Source: Saprospiraceae bacterium
Lineage (GTDB): Bacteria > Bacteroidota > Bacteroidia > Chitinophagales > Saprospiraceae
Assembly (NCBI GenBank): GCA_021738725.1
Contig: JAIPBE010000026.1
Location: forward strand, 1-43,836
Reading direction: 5' to 3'
Length of the DNA stretch: 43,836 bases
Positions 1-8,662 of this stretch are shown one piece after another. The position numbers and the translations under genes were made by a program. The notes beneath the pieces were generated by a model, which was given only the letters and a program-made list of their open reading frames with translations, was not told the DNA's origin and did no database searches. The first letter of the stretch is position 1, and each line of letters starts with the position of its first letter.

Positions 1-160
1 TAGAACTAATCCTTGGCAGGTTGCTCCCCAGCAGAGCCTGCCTCCGCTTCGTTCTAGCAATTGAAAGGTAAATCCCCATTTAGTAACTTACACGAAAGTT
101 ATTCACAGTTTTTAGGGTTTAGGGGGGAGAGCTGTCAACCTATATCATGAGGACCCACAA

Positions 161-258
161 TACCCATTACCCAATACCCAATACCCATTACCCATTACCC
201 AATACCCATTACCCATTACCCAATACCCAATACCCATTACCCAATACCCATTACCCAA
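161..258. repeat. 14-unit heptanucleotide tandem repeat (TACCCAW)
   Basis: Fourteen consecutive 7-base units, each TACCCAT or TACCCAA, run without interruption and end five bases before the ATG at 264. The two variants alternate irregularly. Because 7 is not a multiple of 3, the array reads through as a repetitive peptide (NTHYPLP type) only by chance, so I treat it as non-coding leader DNA. Short heptamer tandem repeats (STRR sequences) are known from cyanobacteria; slippage here would change the length of the leader of the next gene. Confidence 0.95.
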
Positions 259-263
259 CGCCC

Positions 264-599
264 ATGAACAATCGCCAACGACTCCTGGCCATCAAATGGC
301 TGCATACGTTGATCTGGGCGTTTTTTGTCGCAGTGATCTTTTATATTTTGTATTGCGGGATTGCGAATGATGTCCAGGTGTATACCTGGATAGCCATTGG
401 CTTGGTCCTGGGAGAAGGATTGGTGCTTTTACTTTTCAGAATGTTCTGCCCTTTGACGATTTGGGCGAGAAAATACTCCTCCTCTACAAAGGACAATTTT
501 GATATTTTTCTACCCGAGTGGTTGGCACGATACAACAAAGTGATCTTTACCACGCTGTTTTTGATCGGTGTTTTATTCGTGATTTATCGGATACTATAA
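264..599 (+). CDS. Small integral membrane protein, DUF2784-like
   Basis: This 111-residue protein has three or four hydrophobic segments: residues about 10-30, 35-55 and 90-110. A short loop carries a cysteine in the context FCPLTIWARK, which recalls the CPLT motif of DUF2784-type small membrane proteins. The ATG at 264 is preferred over the upstream ATG at 147, because the extra 39 residues would be encoded by the heptamer array and are low complexity. No function can be assigned. The gene stands alone, with 219 bases of non-coding sequence after it. Function unknown; coding status likely. Confidence 0.7.
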   Translation: MNNRQRLLAIKWLHTLIWAFFVAVIFYILYCGIANDVQVYTWIAIGLVLGEGLVLLLFRMFCPLTIWARKYSSSTKDNFDIFLPEWLARYNKVIFTTLFLIGVLFVIYRIL

Positions 600-611
600 G
601 GAGCTGTCCGA

Positions 612-740
612 AGTATTATTTCTCGCAGATTATTATGGAGAAATTCAAATATCAATTTCGGCATCTGTTCGGAATAATACTAGAGCGCATTATTATGGAT
701 AATCATCACTTTGAATTTCTACAATGTGCTATTTTGGGCA
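612..740. repeat. Degenerate direct repeat between genes
   Basis: Two segments of about 60 bases resemble each other. Both carry CTGTYCGRA near the left side and ATTATTATGGA near the middle, followed by a TTCAAA/TTTGAA stretch. They lie between the small membrane protein and the DUF4386 gene. No open frame here looks like a real gene. The similarity was judged by eye and is imperfect. Confidence 0.35.
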
Positions 741-818
741 ATCAGAATGGCGTGAACAAGGCCATGATGTTTATGTGAGTACGCAATCAATTCAACTGAT
801 TCATTCAAGAGAATACAA

Positions 819-1499
819 ATGGTGACAAACGATCGACAAAAGCAAGGATTGCTAGCCGGTGTTTCCCTCCTGCTGATGGCAGTCGTGGCAGGTTTTTCCT
901 TCGGGTATGTGTACAACGGAATGGTCCTTCCCGATCAGGATAGTCAAACAGTGGAAAATATTCGTAACGGACTTGGATTGTTCCGAGTCGGGGCCTTGGG
1001 GTGGATTTTAATCCTGGTTCTGGATGTCATCGTGGCATTGACGTTATTGCGGTATTTCAAACCGATTCACAGTACATTGTCATTTATGACTGCCGGCCTT
1101 CGGCTGGTCTATACGGCATTTCTGGGTCTGGCGATCAGCCATTTATTTGCCGTCATCGGGCGGATCTCCAGCGCTGCGGAGACCTCTGATATCATGGCGT
1201 CTCTCCATTCGTTTGAAGTCATCTGGTCAGGCAGTCTGGCTCTCTTTGGATTGCATCTGTTGGGGTTGGGCATTTTGAGTTTGCGATCTGATATTGTGCC
1301 TCGGATATGGGGTTGGCTGCTGGTGGTTGCCGGCATATGTTACACAGGTGTTCATGGTGCAAAGGCCCTCTTGCCAGCCATGTTGGAGCAGGTGCATCAG
1401 GCAGAGATGGTTCTGAGTTTGCCGATGGCACTCGGAGAGTTGGGCTTTGCCATCTGGCTGATCTATGCCTGTTTCCGGACCAATCCGTCTGCCGTATGA
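819..1499 (+). CDS. DUF4386 family membrane protein
   Basis: The 226-residue protein has six predicted membrane segments (about residues 12-32, 55-78, 87-110, 132-153, 160-182 and 195-218). Its pattern fits DUF4386: a first helix rich in small residues, a central RLVYTAFLG helix start, a FGLHLLGLG helix and a WGWLLVVAG segment. The function of DUF4386 proteins is unknown; they sit in the cytoplasmic membrane. The stop codon overlaps the ATG of the following amidohydrolase in an ATGA tetranucleotide, so the two genes are probably translationally coupled. Confidence 0.85.
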   Translation: MVTNDRQKQGLLAGVSLLLMAVVAGFSFGYVYNGMVLPDQDSQTVENIRNGLGLFRVGALGWILILVLDVIVALTLLRYFKPIHSTLSFMTAGLRLVYTAFLGLAISHLFAVIGRISSAAETSDIMASLHSFEVIWSGSLALFGLHLLGLGILSLRSDIVPRIWGWLLVVAGICYTGVHGAKALLPAMLEQVHQAEMVLSLPMALGELGFAIWLIYACFRTNPSAV

Positions 1500-2926
1500 G
1501 GTATCTGGTCAACGGACTGAAGATCCTGGGGCTCCTGGTGGGACTCCTCCTCCTGCTGGTCGCGGGTGTGATCCTGGCAGACAGGATGCTCACCGGTTAC
1601 CTGCAGGTGGATCATGTGCCGGAGGCGGCCGAGAACAGTTATATCCTTCGCCATGTGCATGTCCTGCCAATGACGGCCGACACCGTCCTGTTCGACCACA
1701 GTTTTCGCATCCGCGACGAGGTGATCGAGGCCATGGGGCCTGATCTGGCCGCCGGGGGGCTGCCGGAGGTGGACGGCGAGGGGGGTACCTCCTGCCCGAC
1801 TGATGGACATGCATGTACATGTCTGGGATGAATGCGAACTGGGGCTCTACCTGGCCAGCGGGGTGACCGCGGTACGTAACCTGTGGGGACTGCCCATGCA
1901 TCTGCGGATGAAGGACAAGATCGGCCAGGGGGAGATCCTCAGTCCGGCCTTCTACACTTCGTCGCCAAAGCTGACCGGTCCCGATTATGCCGGGGATGAC
2001 AACCTGCAATTGACATCGGTGGAAGAGGCCCGGGAAAAGGTCGCTTCCTGTGCGGAGCGTAGTTATGATCTGATCAAGACCTACAACGGCCTGACCCCGC
2101 CCCTCTTCGAGGCCATCCTGGCAGAGAGCCGACAGCGGGGCCTGGATGTGGTAGCGCACCCGAGTGCCTCTTGCCCTACTATGCGCATTTCCGCGAGCCC
2201 ATCCGCTCGATCGAGCATGTCGAGGACATCGTCCAGCAGCCGCTGGATTACCATCTGGACACGATGAAACTGGACGAGGTGGTTGCCGGCTATGTCGCCC
2301 ATCCCGGATCGGCCCTGTGCCCGACGGCGGTGGTCTTTGCCAATATCCATCGCCTGATCACCGAGCCGGAGATCCTGGAGGAGGAGGCCCTGGCCGCCAT
2401 GAACCCCCTGATCCGCCGTGTGGACAGTCGGGCCCAGTTCGACCGGTGGTCCCGCACGCGTGCGGAGGACCCGGACATTGGGGAGAAGATCCGCATGCAG
2501 CACGACTTCCACCTGCTGGCCATCCGCAAGTTGCACGAGGCGGGGGTGCGGATCATCTGTGGGACCGACGCGGGGATCGGGATCACCCCGCCGGGGGCGT
2601 CCATTCATGAGGAGCTCGGATTTTACGTGCAGGCGGGCATGAGTCCTTTCGAAGCGTTGCAGACGGCCACGGCCAATCCTGCCCGGGTGCACGCCTTCCT
2701 GGGGGATATGGGCACCATCGCACCCGGAAAGCGCGCCAACTATCTCCTGGTCGACGGCGATCCGATGGAGGATCTGTCCGTCCTGGCTGATCCGCATGTG
2801 GTCAGCGTCAACGGCCGGCGCATGGCGGCGGGTACCCTGGATCATTTTCGCGAGCGGGCCCTGGACCGTCGCAACCTGATCGTGACCGGATTGCGCTATG
2901 CGGAGTACCTGGCGGTGGAGCGATAG
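1496..2926 (+). pseudogene. Membrane-anchored amidohydrolase, interrupted by three -1 frameshifts
   Basis: Three reading frames join into one metal-dependent amidohydrolase of the imidazolonepropionase-like group. The start at 1496 overlaps the DUF4386 stop (ATGA). Residues 8-28 form a membrane anchor. The family elements are present but spread over frames: the HxH metal motif in MDMHVHVW (about 1803-1826), the lysine in DLIKTYNGL that is normally carbamylated, the histidine of VVAHP, SIEHVED, and the aspartate of GTDAG with a C-terminal [14 protein letters not shown] segment. Frame changes occur near 1772 (in a run of six G), near 1797 and near 2162. Each restores homology if one base is inserted. 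The gene is also richer in G+C than its neighbours. Either it is a true pseudogene, or the assembly lost single bases in GC-rich runs. The otherwise intact catalytic residues favour sequencing error or very recent decay. Confidence 0.8.
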
Positions 2927-3683
2927 GAGGATGCAGTGGCGATGGCTCCCGGTCCCTGAACCCGGCAGTATCCTGGATCACAAAATGTCCCGGAGTAATC
3001 TGCGAATCCTGCAGATTCGTGAAGCAGCATTGAAGAACCGCAGAAGGGTAAGGAGGAGAATGGGCCTGTTTTAGGCCGGGATAATCCTTCCGCAATGCTT
3101 GATGTATACTTTAACCAAACTTGATGCATGGTTTATTCTAAGTCTGTAAATGCCTCTACAGGACAAGAATGGTTCTCTTCAGGCGTGAGATCGGGACAGT
3201 GTTAGCACACCGCGAGAGTGGGTGAGTAGATTGGCAATGTATCCTGGTGGACCACGCAGCAGGCAAGATCATTCCAGAGCAGAGGTATAAATCTTTAACT
3301 ACTGTTGTGGAAATGGGGTTCCTCTTCATAGATGCTGGGAGGAGCAGGGTCATGTCTGCGTCAGAATGATATTCATCCATCTTCTCATGTGCGGAAAGCA
3401 CAAGGTCAGACTGTGATTGCGATGAATGAGTAGTATAGATTAGGCATCCCAGCGGACGCGAACGCATCGCATTTTCACAAATTTGTGCGGATAGAGTCAT
3501 GGCACTAGTCATTTGAATATATTATCTTTATGCAGGAGCTTTCCTGAATGGGATTAATTAATATGCAGGTGTATTCATGAAATGGTCGAATATGTGCACA
3601 AAGTTGCAGCTACCAAAAGGGTAGGCATGGAACCCAAAAAAATGGTTCGTTTTTCTGTTTGAATTAATAAATTTGGAAGCACT
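2927..3683. other. Intergenic stretch with no recognisable gene
   Basis: About 750 bases lie between the amidohydrolase and the next gene. Open frames exist (for example 3156-3512 on the minus strand), but their translations show no signal peptide, domain or sensible composition. I see no tRNA, no long repeat and no strong terminator. A TAAATTTG octamer at 3668-3675 matches the Bacteroidota -7 consensus TAnnTTTG, but lies only 8 bases before the next ATG. Confidence 0.5.
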
Positions 3684-4346
3684 ATGAAGGATGTAGTATT
3701 AATATTTATAGTGGCCTTGAGTATTTGCTATAAAGTCAAGGCTCAGAACCTGGTTGATTTATTGCCTGGTGAGATTGATTTGGGAGAGGTGCAAACGAAA
3801 ACTGTACATGATGTTTACTTTTTGTTTGAAAATGTCTATACAGACTCGATAGTTATAACAAATGTCCAGCCTTCTTGGGGAGGAATTGTTGCAGAATTTC
3901 CAGATTATCCGATAGGTGCCGGAGATATTGATACAATTTTTCTCCAGATGTTTGATAACGAGGGAGGAGTGAGAGTTAAAAATACAAGTATTGCAATTTA
4001 TAATTATCCAGATCAAAATGTATTTGAGCAAGAAATATTTACACTTAAATGGATTGGAGTTGATTCAATTATGACATCAATAGATGGGGAAATTCCTACA
4101 CGTAACGTAATTGTGTCTCCCAATCCGGTTTCTGATAAAATGAAAATTATACATTCGGGATTAGAAACAGATGTATGTATAATAAAAGTATATAATTTGT
4201 CCGGAATATGTGTTTTGAAAAAATATGGTTATAGATTTGGGGATGATATTGATATCCCATCTGAAATGAGAGACGGACTATATGTTGTGTCAATAGTCTT
4301 AAATGATACAACAGTTTCAGCGAAGATAATAAGGAATAGAAGGTAA
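3684..4346 (+). CDS. Exported protein with T9SS type A sorting domain
   Basis: The 220-residue protein starts with a signal peptide (residues 1-20, cleaved after KAQ). Residues about 25-130 form a beta-rich domain beginning DLGEVQ, followed by alternating hydrophobic strands, which recalls the DUF1573/ASH-like folds common in this phylum. The last 80 residues, from VSPNPVSDKM to the basic NRR end, are a typical T9SS C-terminal sorting domain: PNP box, VYNLSG turn and a final GLYVVSI strand. The product should therefore cross the outer membrane and be anchored or released. The gene is clearly richer in A+T than the surrounding DNA, which may indicate transfer or relaxed selection. The specific function is unknown. 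Confidence 0.8.
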   Translation: MKDVVLIFIVALSICYKVKAQNLVDLLPGEIDLGEVQTKTVHDVYFLFENVYTDSIVITNVQPSWGGIVAEFPDYPIGAGDIDTIFLQMFDNEGGVRVKNTSIAIYNYPDQNVFEQEIFTLKWIGVDSIMTSIDGEIPTRNVIVSPNPVSDKMKIIHSGLETDVCIIKVYNLSGICVLKKYGYRFGDDIDIPSEMRDGLYVVSIVLNDTTVSAKIIRNRR

Positions 4347-4405
4347 AGGGAGAATCCAGAGTTGGTATATATGAGTAGCAATTGTTTCTTCCGCTGAAGG
4401 ATTTA

Positions 4406-6145
4406 ATGAGACAACAGTTATTAATCCATATTTCCATGATTTTCAATGATCTTGTTCTTCGAATTCCATGTGCTCTGGGAAAGGTGGTTGCCATCGGGTT
4501 TCTTTTTTTGATATCCGGATCCAGAGGGTATTCTCAATCGCTTCTTGATGGTGTCTATTCATCGGATGTGGAGGGTTCGAGACTTCGACTGGTCGTCTTT
4601 GAGAAAAACCTTGAGATCTATGCCAAGTACCAATATTTTCAGAAAATGAAGAAAAGCAGGCCAACCGTTGAGAAGATCTTCAGTGGGTATCGGAATGAAG
4701 ATGGGTATATTTATTTTAATCGACCACATGAGGCATTATTCAGTATGAATTCAGGCGATGCCACCCCGTACAGAAATTTTCGAATCAAGCAGTTGGCCTA
4801 TTACAAGTCGATTACACCTGAACCTCCCAACAGGATTGTTCAATTGTCGGAGATGAACGTTGCTCCGAATCATGTACTTCACCGACAGGATGACCAGGCA
4901 GGTATGGTGCAGGAGTTGAGGGCCGAAGTGGCCTTACGACAGGGTCAGTTGTATCCACAAAATGGGCGATGGATCAGGAAAATTACCGATGATCATAGCT
5001 ATTCCAATTATCTGGGGGAGGATTGGATAATGTGCAAACATAATGGACGGCATGTGCGATTGCTACTGGATCCTGGCAATATTGTCGATCAGACCATTTT
5101 AAAGGTGTATTTGCTTCCCCAGGAGAAATATCCTCTTGTAGAGATGAAATCCTTACTTGACTTTTGGACCAAGAATAGCAGGCAGTTGATCGATGTGTGC
5201 TATCCGAGCGTAACCACAATGGAGATTTATCATGTATTGAATCGTGACGAGAAGCTGCCCGGATTCTTGCCCGATCGATTTGTATTGGTTGGCCACCGCA
5301 AGGGGAGAGCAAATGGTTTCGAATTCACCTTGACCAGTCATGGAAAGAAGGAGATATCATCTGTGCATTTGGGTCATATCGCTCGGCTGAATGAAATCGA
5401 GAGGGTCAAAGATCAGTATTATGCCATGTCTCTTTTAATGCAGTTGAAACACGAAGTTCAACATGGAGCTGATAAAGAGACGGATATCTTTGAGGAGATC
5501 ATGAATCGAATCGATGCTCTGGAGGTCGACATAAGGGCAATCCTTTTAAAACGATCATATAGTGATCTGAGCAGCAGAACAGGAGATGATCAAGCAGGAT
5601 TGATGAGGTGGTATCAGAATCATTCTGAAGCATTTGGCTCGTTCAGTGAGAATGTGGCATATCGTGATAAGGATCAAGCGGAGATCGAATTGGAAAAGCT
5701 GTATTGGAATAAATGCAGGGCGTATTGGAAGGAACATATTGATCGACTTTGTGCAGAGGTCGACAGTTGTGAGAACCAGAGGAGTCTGGATCGGCTCAAG
5801 GAGGACTATGACTTTCTGTTTTCCATATCACGTATCTATGATGAGGACGGCTATTTTGCGCGTTTCCTGGCTGCCTACAATGGTCGATTAGCGTATTGGA
5901 AGTGGAAGGAGGATGAGCGAGTCAGGAATTTTGAGGAGGAGCAGCACAGGTTGGCCGAGGAGAGGCAGCAGCGGATTGATTCGGGTGAGTTGTGCAGGTG
6001 TTGCAATAACTCACGATTGGTTTGTCAAAAGTGCAAGGGAGGAGGTACTGTTCATCGATATAATGGTTTCTTGGGTAGATGGAACTATGATTATTGTTGC
6101 CTGGGAGGTGTGATAAAATGTCATTGCTGTGGTATGAAGTACTGA
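4406..6145 (+). CDS. Exported protein with helical middle and cysteine-rich zinc-finger-like tail
   Basis: I do not recognise this 579-residue protein as a named family. The ATG at 4406 is chosen because GAAGGA lies 5 to 8 bases upstream; an ATG at 4436 is also possible and would give a more usual signal peptide. The hydrophobic segment ends in GYSQ, a plausible export cleavage site. Residues about 330-530 are charged and helical, with a likely coiled coil near EEEQHRLAEERQQR. The last 50 residues hold ten cysteines in CRCC, CQKCKGGG, YCC and CHCCG, an arrangement like a degenerate DnaJ-type CxxCxGxG zinc finger. A zinc finger on an exported protein is unusual; disulfides are an alternative. 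It follows the T9SS cargo gene by 59 bases on the same strand. Confidence 0.75.
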   Translation: MRQQLLIHISMIFNDLVLRIPCALGKVVAIGFLFLISGSRGYSQSLLDGVYSSDVEGSRLRLVVFEKNLEIYAKYQYFQKMKKSRPTVEKIFSGYRNEDGYIYFNRPHEALFSMNSGDATPYRNFRIKQLAYYKSITPEPPNRIVQLSEMNVAPNHVLHRQDDQAGMVQELRAEVALRQGQLYPQNGRWIRKITDDHSYSNYLGEDWIMCKHNGRHVRLLLDPGNIVDQTILKVYLLPQEKYPLVEMKSLLDFWTKNSRQLIDVCYPSVTTMEIYHVLNRDEKLPGFLPDRFVLVGHRKGRANGFEFTLTSHGKKEISSVHLGHIARLNEIERVKDQYYAMSLLMQLKHEVQHGADKETDIFEEIMNRIDALEVDIRAILLKRSYSDLSSRTGDDQAGLMRWYQNHSEAFGSFSENVAYRDKDQAEIELEKLYWNKCRAYWKEHIDRLCAEVDSCENQRSLDRLKEDYDFLFSISRIYDEDGYFARFLAAYNGRLAYWKWKEDERVRNFEEEQHRLAEERQQRIDSGELCRCCNNSRLVCQKCKGGGTVHRYNGFLGRWNYDYCCLGGVIKCHCCGMKY

Positions 6146-6182
6146 TGGGCCTATTCAAGGAAAGCGATCAGAAATACAATTA

Positions 6183-6935
6183 TCACTTCACCACCACCGC
6201 CCCTTCCATGATCAAGTCATACCGATACCCTGCTCCGAAGTCCTTATTCAGGGCAATGGTGCCTTCCACCGTGACGATGGCGCCCAAGGGAATGTTTTCG
6301 GCTGTGGTGACGGTTAGATCCTGATTGTCGCCCGTGCCATCCTGGATGTGGATCCAGTTGCGATTCATGATCATGGGGTTGACTTTGACCACCTTGCCGG
6401 TGACTTTGACCGTCTTTCCTTCGTACTTTTTGGCATTTTTGACCAGCTCGGAGATACCAGTGGCTCCTGCCGCAGGTGTGATGGAGGTTGGCGGTTCGAT
6501 CGCGGGATGATCACCGGGAATGCCGCCGCCAGATACAGTGGCACCTTCAGGAGCCATCTTCTGGATGTCTGACACCAGGAAGAGCGTCTCAAAGACCCGA
6601 TTATACTCCCGGCTGAGAAAATTCTTTTTCATCAATCCACCCCTATAGACCAGGTGGTCGCCCACTTCCACCTCACTCTTGGGGATAGCGATCCAGTGAC
6701 TTTCCTCTCCTTCCTTCACCTGGAGGTAGGAGTATTTTTCAGTGTGTAATACTTCGACCACTTCCACATGATGTTCTGTTGTGGACGACGCCGAGTTGGT
6801 GATCTCGTCCAGGACACTGCTGCCTTCGGTTGTACCGGTATTTTCGGCGGTACTTTCAATGACCTTGGGTTGATCGCCACAGCTGGCCATCAGAAGAACA
6901 AAAACAAGAAGAAGAGGGAAACGGAGGGACAACAT
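6183..6935 (-). CDS. OB-fold lipoprotein of the multiheme cytochrome operon
   Basis: The 250-residue protein has a lipobox (LMASC, lipidated Cys19), so it should be membrane-anchored in the periplasm or on the outer membrane. A Thr/Ser-rich linker follows. Residues about 56-125 form a first beta domain (SYLQVKEGEESHWIAIP, then VGDHLVYRGG). Residues about 160-250 form a second OB-like domain (VKVTGKVVKV, WIHIQDGTG, LGAIVTVEGTI), similar to exported OB-fold domains annotated as DNA-binding or tRNA_anti-like. Nucleic acid binding is not implied outside the cytoplasm; a structural or assembly role beside the cytochromes is an inference. It is the last gene of the operon, 81 bases after the barrel gene, and it converges with the gene ending at 6145. 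Confidence 0.8.
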   Translation of the reverse strand: MLSLRFPLLLVFVLLMASCGDQPKVIESTAENTGTTEGSSVLDEITNSASSTTEHHVEVVEVLHTEKYSYLQVKEGEESHWIAIPKSEVEVGDHLVYRGGLMKKNFLSREYNRVFETLFLVSDIQKMAPEGATVSGGGIPGDHPAIEPPTSITPAAGATGISELVKNAKKYEGKTVKVTGKVVKVNPMIMNRNWIHIQDGTGDNQDLTVTTAENIPLGAIVTVEGTIALNKDFGAGYRYDLIMEGAVVVK

Positions 6936-7016
6936 AATGATGTGATTGAAGGCTAAAAATAGAACTTCTTCCAGGAAAGGAGCTTTGTTTAACGAGAAGA
7001 GAAGCGGACTCGGATA

Positions 7017-8645
7017 TCAAAGGCGATAGATCAACTTGGTATTGAAACGGGAAACAGACGCATACCGGGGATCAAACGTTTCTTCAAAATACGTGTACAA
7101 CGACAATTTGCGGGTCATCCTCCAGGACAGACTCAAGCCGGCGATATCCTGATGGGTGTTGATCTCTGAATACACAGGCATATAGTCCACCCATCGATAA
7201 TAGAGGTCCCCATTCAGTTTGCCCTTGAAGAAGTTGCGGGTATACCGACATCCATAGTACCGGCTTTGCTGGTAGCTGGTCTCCAACGTATTGACGGTCA
7301 ATGTCGCATTGCCTTTGATCCAGGGGACGCGACTGAAGGTCATATACCCATTGATGTTTCTGGACGTATTCGAGTTGTTCTTCTGGAAGCGCCAGCTGGT
7401 ATTGACACCCAGTGAGATCCGCTTGAAGATGCGATAGTTGACACTGGCCCGCAGCCCCTGGCGCGTTTCCTCATCGATGAGCTGGTCGATATAACTTTTA
7501 TAAGATTCAAAGAAGATCACATTCTTCCGATTGTCATAGGAAACGGAGGCACTGAGGGTCCGGGAAAAGCGGTATCGCAGGGAAGTGAAAAAATTGGTCA
7601 GGGTGGGGGTGTTGCTGATCTCCTCATTCACCTTTTGATAGAGGTCCATCTCACAGGAGGCAAACACATTCAGGTTTTTCAACAGGTTGTCGGTATGTTG
7701 AAAATAGACAAACCGACGATCAACCTGACCGCTGTTGCGCTGTTCGATAAAGGCCAACGTGTTCTGTTGGGAACGACCCTCCTTCTGCGTGGCATAGCCC
7801 AGGTAGGCACCCGCCTGAAACAGGCTGGGGTCGATGCTATAGTCCTGGAAATCGGGTCTGGAACCGGCCATGAAACCCATTTGGAAGGCACCAAACGACT
7901 GCTCGTACTGGAGGCCGTCGATGACACCCATACTGGAGATCCGGGGATTGATCTTTCGGCCGAGGGTGAGGATGGAATTCCGGGTGGGTTCGTACTGGAC
8001 GGCCAGGCTGTAGATCTTCAAGGCATTGAACAGATTCTCCTGCACCTCCGACCACTCCCCGTCATTATGTCGGAAGGTGATAAAGGTTTCAGTCGACCAG
8101 CGGGAGCCTTTGATGTGGTTGCCACGAAAGGACAATCCATAGCGCATGCGATGCCGTGGGGCATCATCGGAGAAGGTACTGTAGGAGGCGGCAGAGATAC
8201 GGCCCACCAGTTTTTCCTTCCACTCCGGGTTTGTTTCCAGATCATCTTCCGCATCGATCAGATCCCGGACTGCAGGACCGGGGTGCGGTGTGACAGAGAT
8301 CGTATCCACGGCCTCCGCCTTCGGTTGCGGTTCAACAGGTGGCGTCTGCATGGCTGGTTCCAGAGCATAGACGATCATGCCAATGGCTGGGTCGGATTTG
8401 CCGATCCATATCGTCACACAGGAGATCGAAGACTTTTGGATCACAACAGAAGCAGGTATCATTCCAGGGCCTGCTTTCAGAAACAGGGTGTCACCAACCG
8501 GAATAAGTTCTGTGTCTGCAAATTTGATGTATGCATTTGAAGCCGAGAGGTAAGAAATGGTTCCTTCACCAATCACAGCTCTTTCCTGGGCGAAGCAGGT
8601 TGCTGCGGCCATGAACATAACAGAAATGAGGGATAGTCGTCGCAT
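7017..8645 (-). CDS. Outer membrane beta-barrel protein of the multiheme cytochrome operon
   Basis: The 542-residue protein has a signal peptide (about 1-19, MRRLSLISVMF to CFA). A soluble beta domain spans about residues 22-95, and a Pro-rich linker with PPVEPQPK lies near 110-120. From about residue 145 to the end the sequence alternates aromatic and polar residues in amphipathic strands (for example LRASVNYRIFKR, GLSLSWRMTRKLSLY) and finishes with FNTKLIYRL, a barrel-type C-terminus. Its place 17 bases after the giant cytochrome suggests a porin that holds or exposes a cytochrome at the outer membrane, in the way MtrB/PioB-type porins do. I see no clear sequence relation to MtrB, so this is analogy by context. 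Confidence 0.8.
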   Translation of the reverse strand: MRRLSLISVMFMAAATCFAQERAVIGEGTISYLSASNAYIKFADTELIPVGDTLFLKAGPGMIPASVVIQKSSISCVTIWIGKSDPAIGMIVYALEPAMQTPPVEPQPKAEAVDTISVTPHPGPAVRDLIDAEDDLETNPEWKEKLVGRISAASYSTFSDDAPRHRMRYGLSFRGNHIKGSRWSTETFITFRHNDGEWSEVQENLFNALKIYSLAVQYEPTRNSILTLGRKINPRISSMGVIDGLQYEQSFGAFQMGFMAGSRPDFQDYSIDPSLFQAGAYLGYATQKEGRSQQNTLAFIEQRNSGQVDRRFVYFQHTDNLLKNLNVFASCEMDLYQKVNEEISNTPTLTNFFTSLRYRFSRTLSASVSYDNRKNVIFFESYKSYIDQLIDEETRQGLRASVNYRIFKRISLGVNTSWRFQKNNSNTSRNINGYMTFSRVPWIKGNATLTVNTLETSYQQSRYYGCRYTRNFFKGKLNGDLYYRWVDYMPVYSEINTHQDIAGLSLSWRMTRKLSLYTYFEETFDPRYASVSRFNTKLIYRL

Positions 8646-8662
8646 TATTTGCAGGATTCGAA

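Noticed and set aside
3156-3512. Minus-strand open frame of 118 codons in the gap after the amidohydrolase
   Set aside because: No recognisable domain, signal peptide or membrane segment, and its composition is not gene-like.
7635-8540. Plus-strand open frame of 301 codons opposite the barrel gene
   Set aside because: The minus-strand frame has a signal peptide, barrel strands and operon spacing; the plus frame has none.
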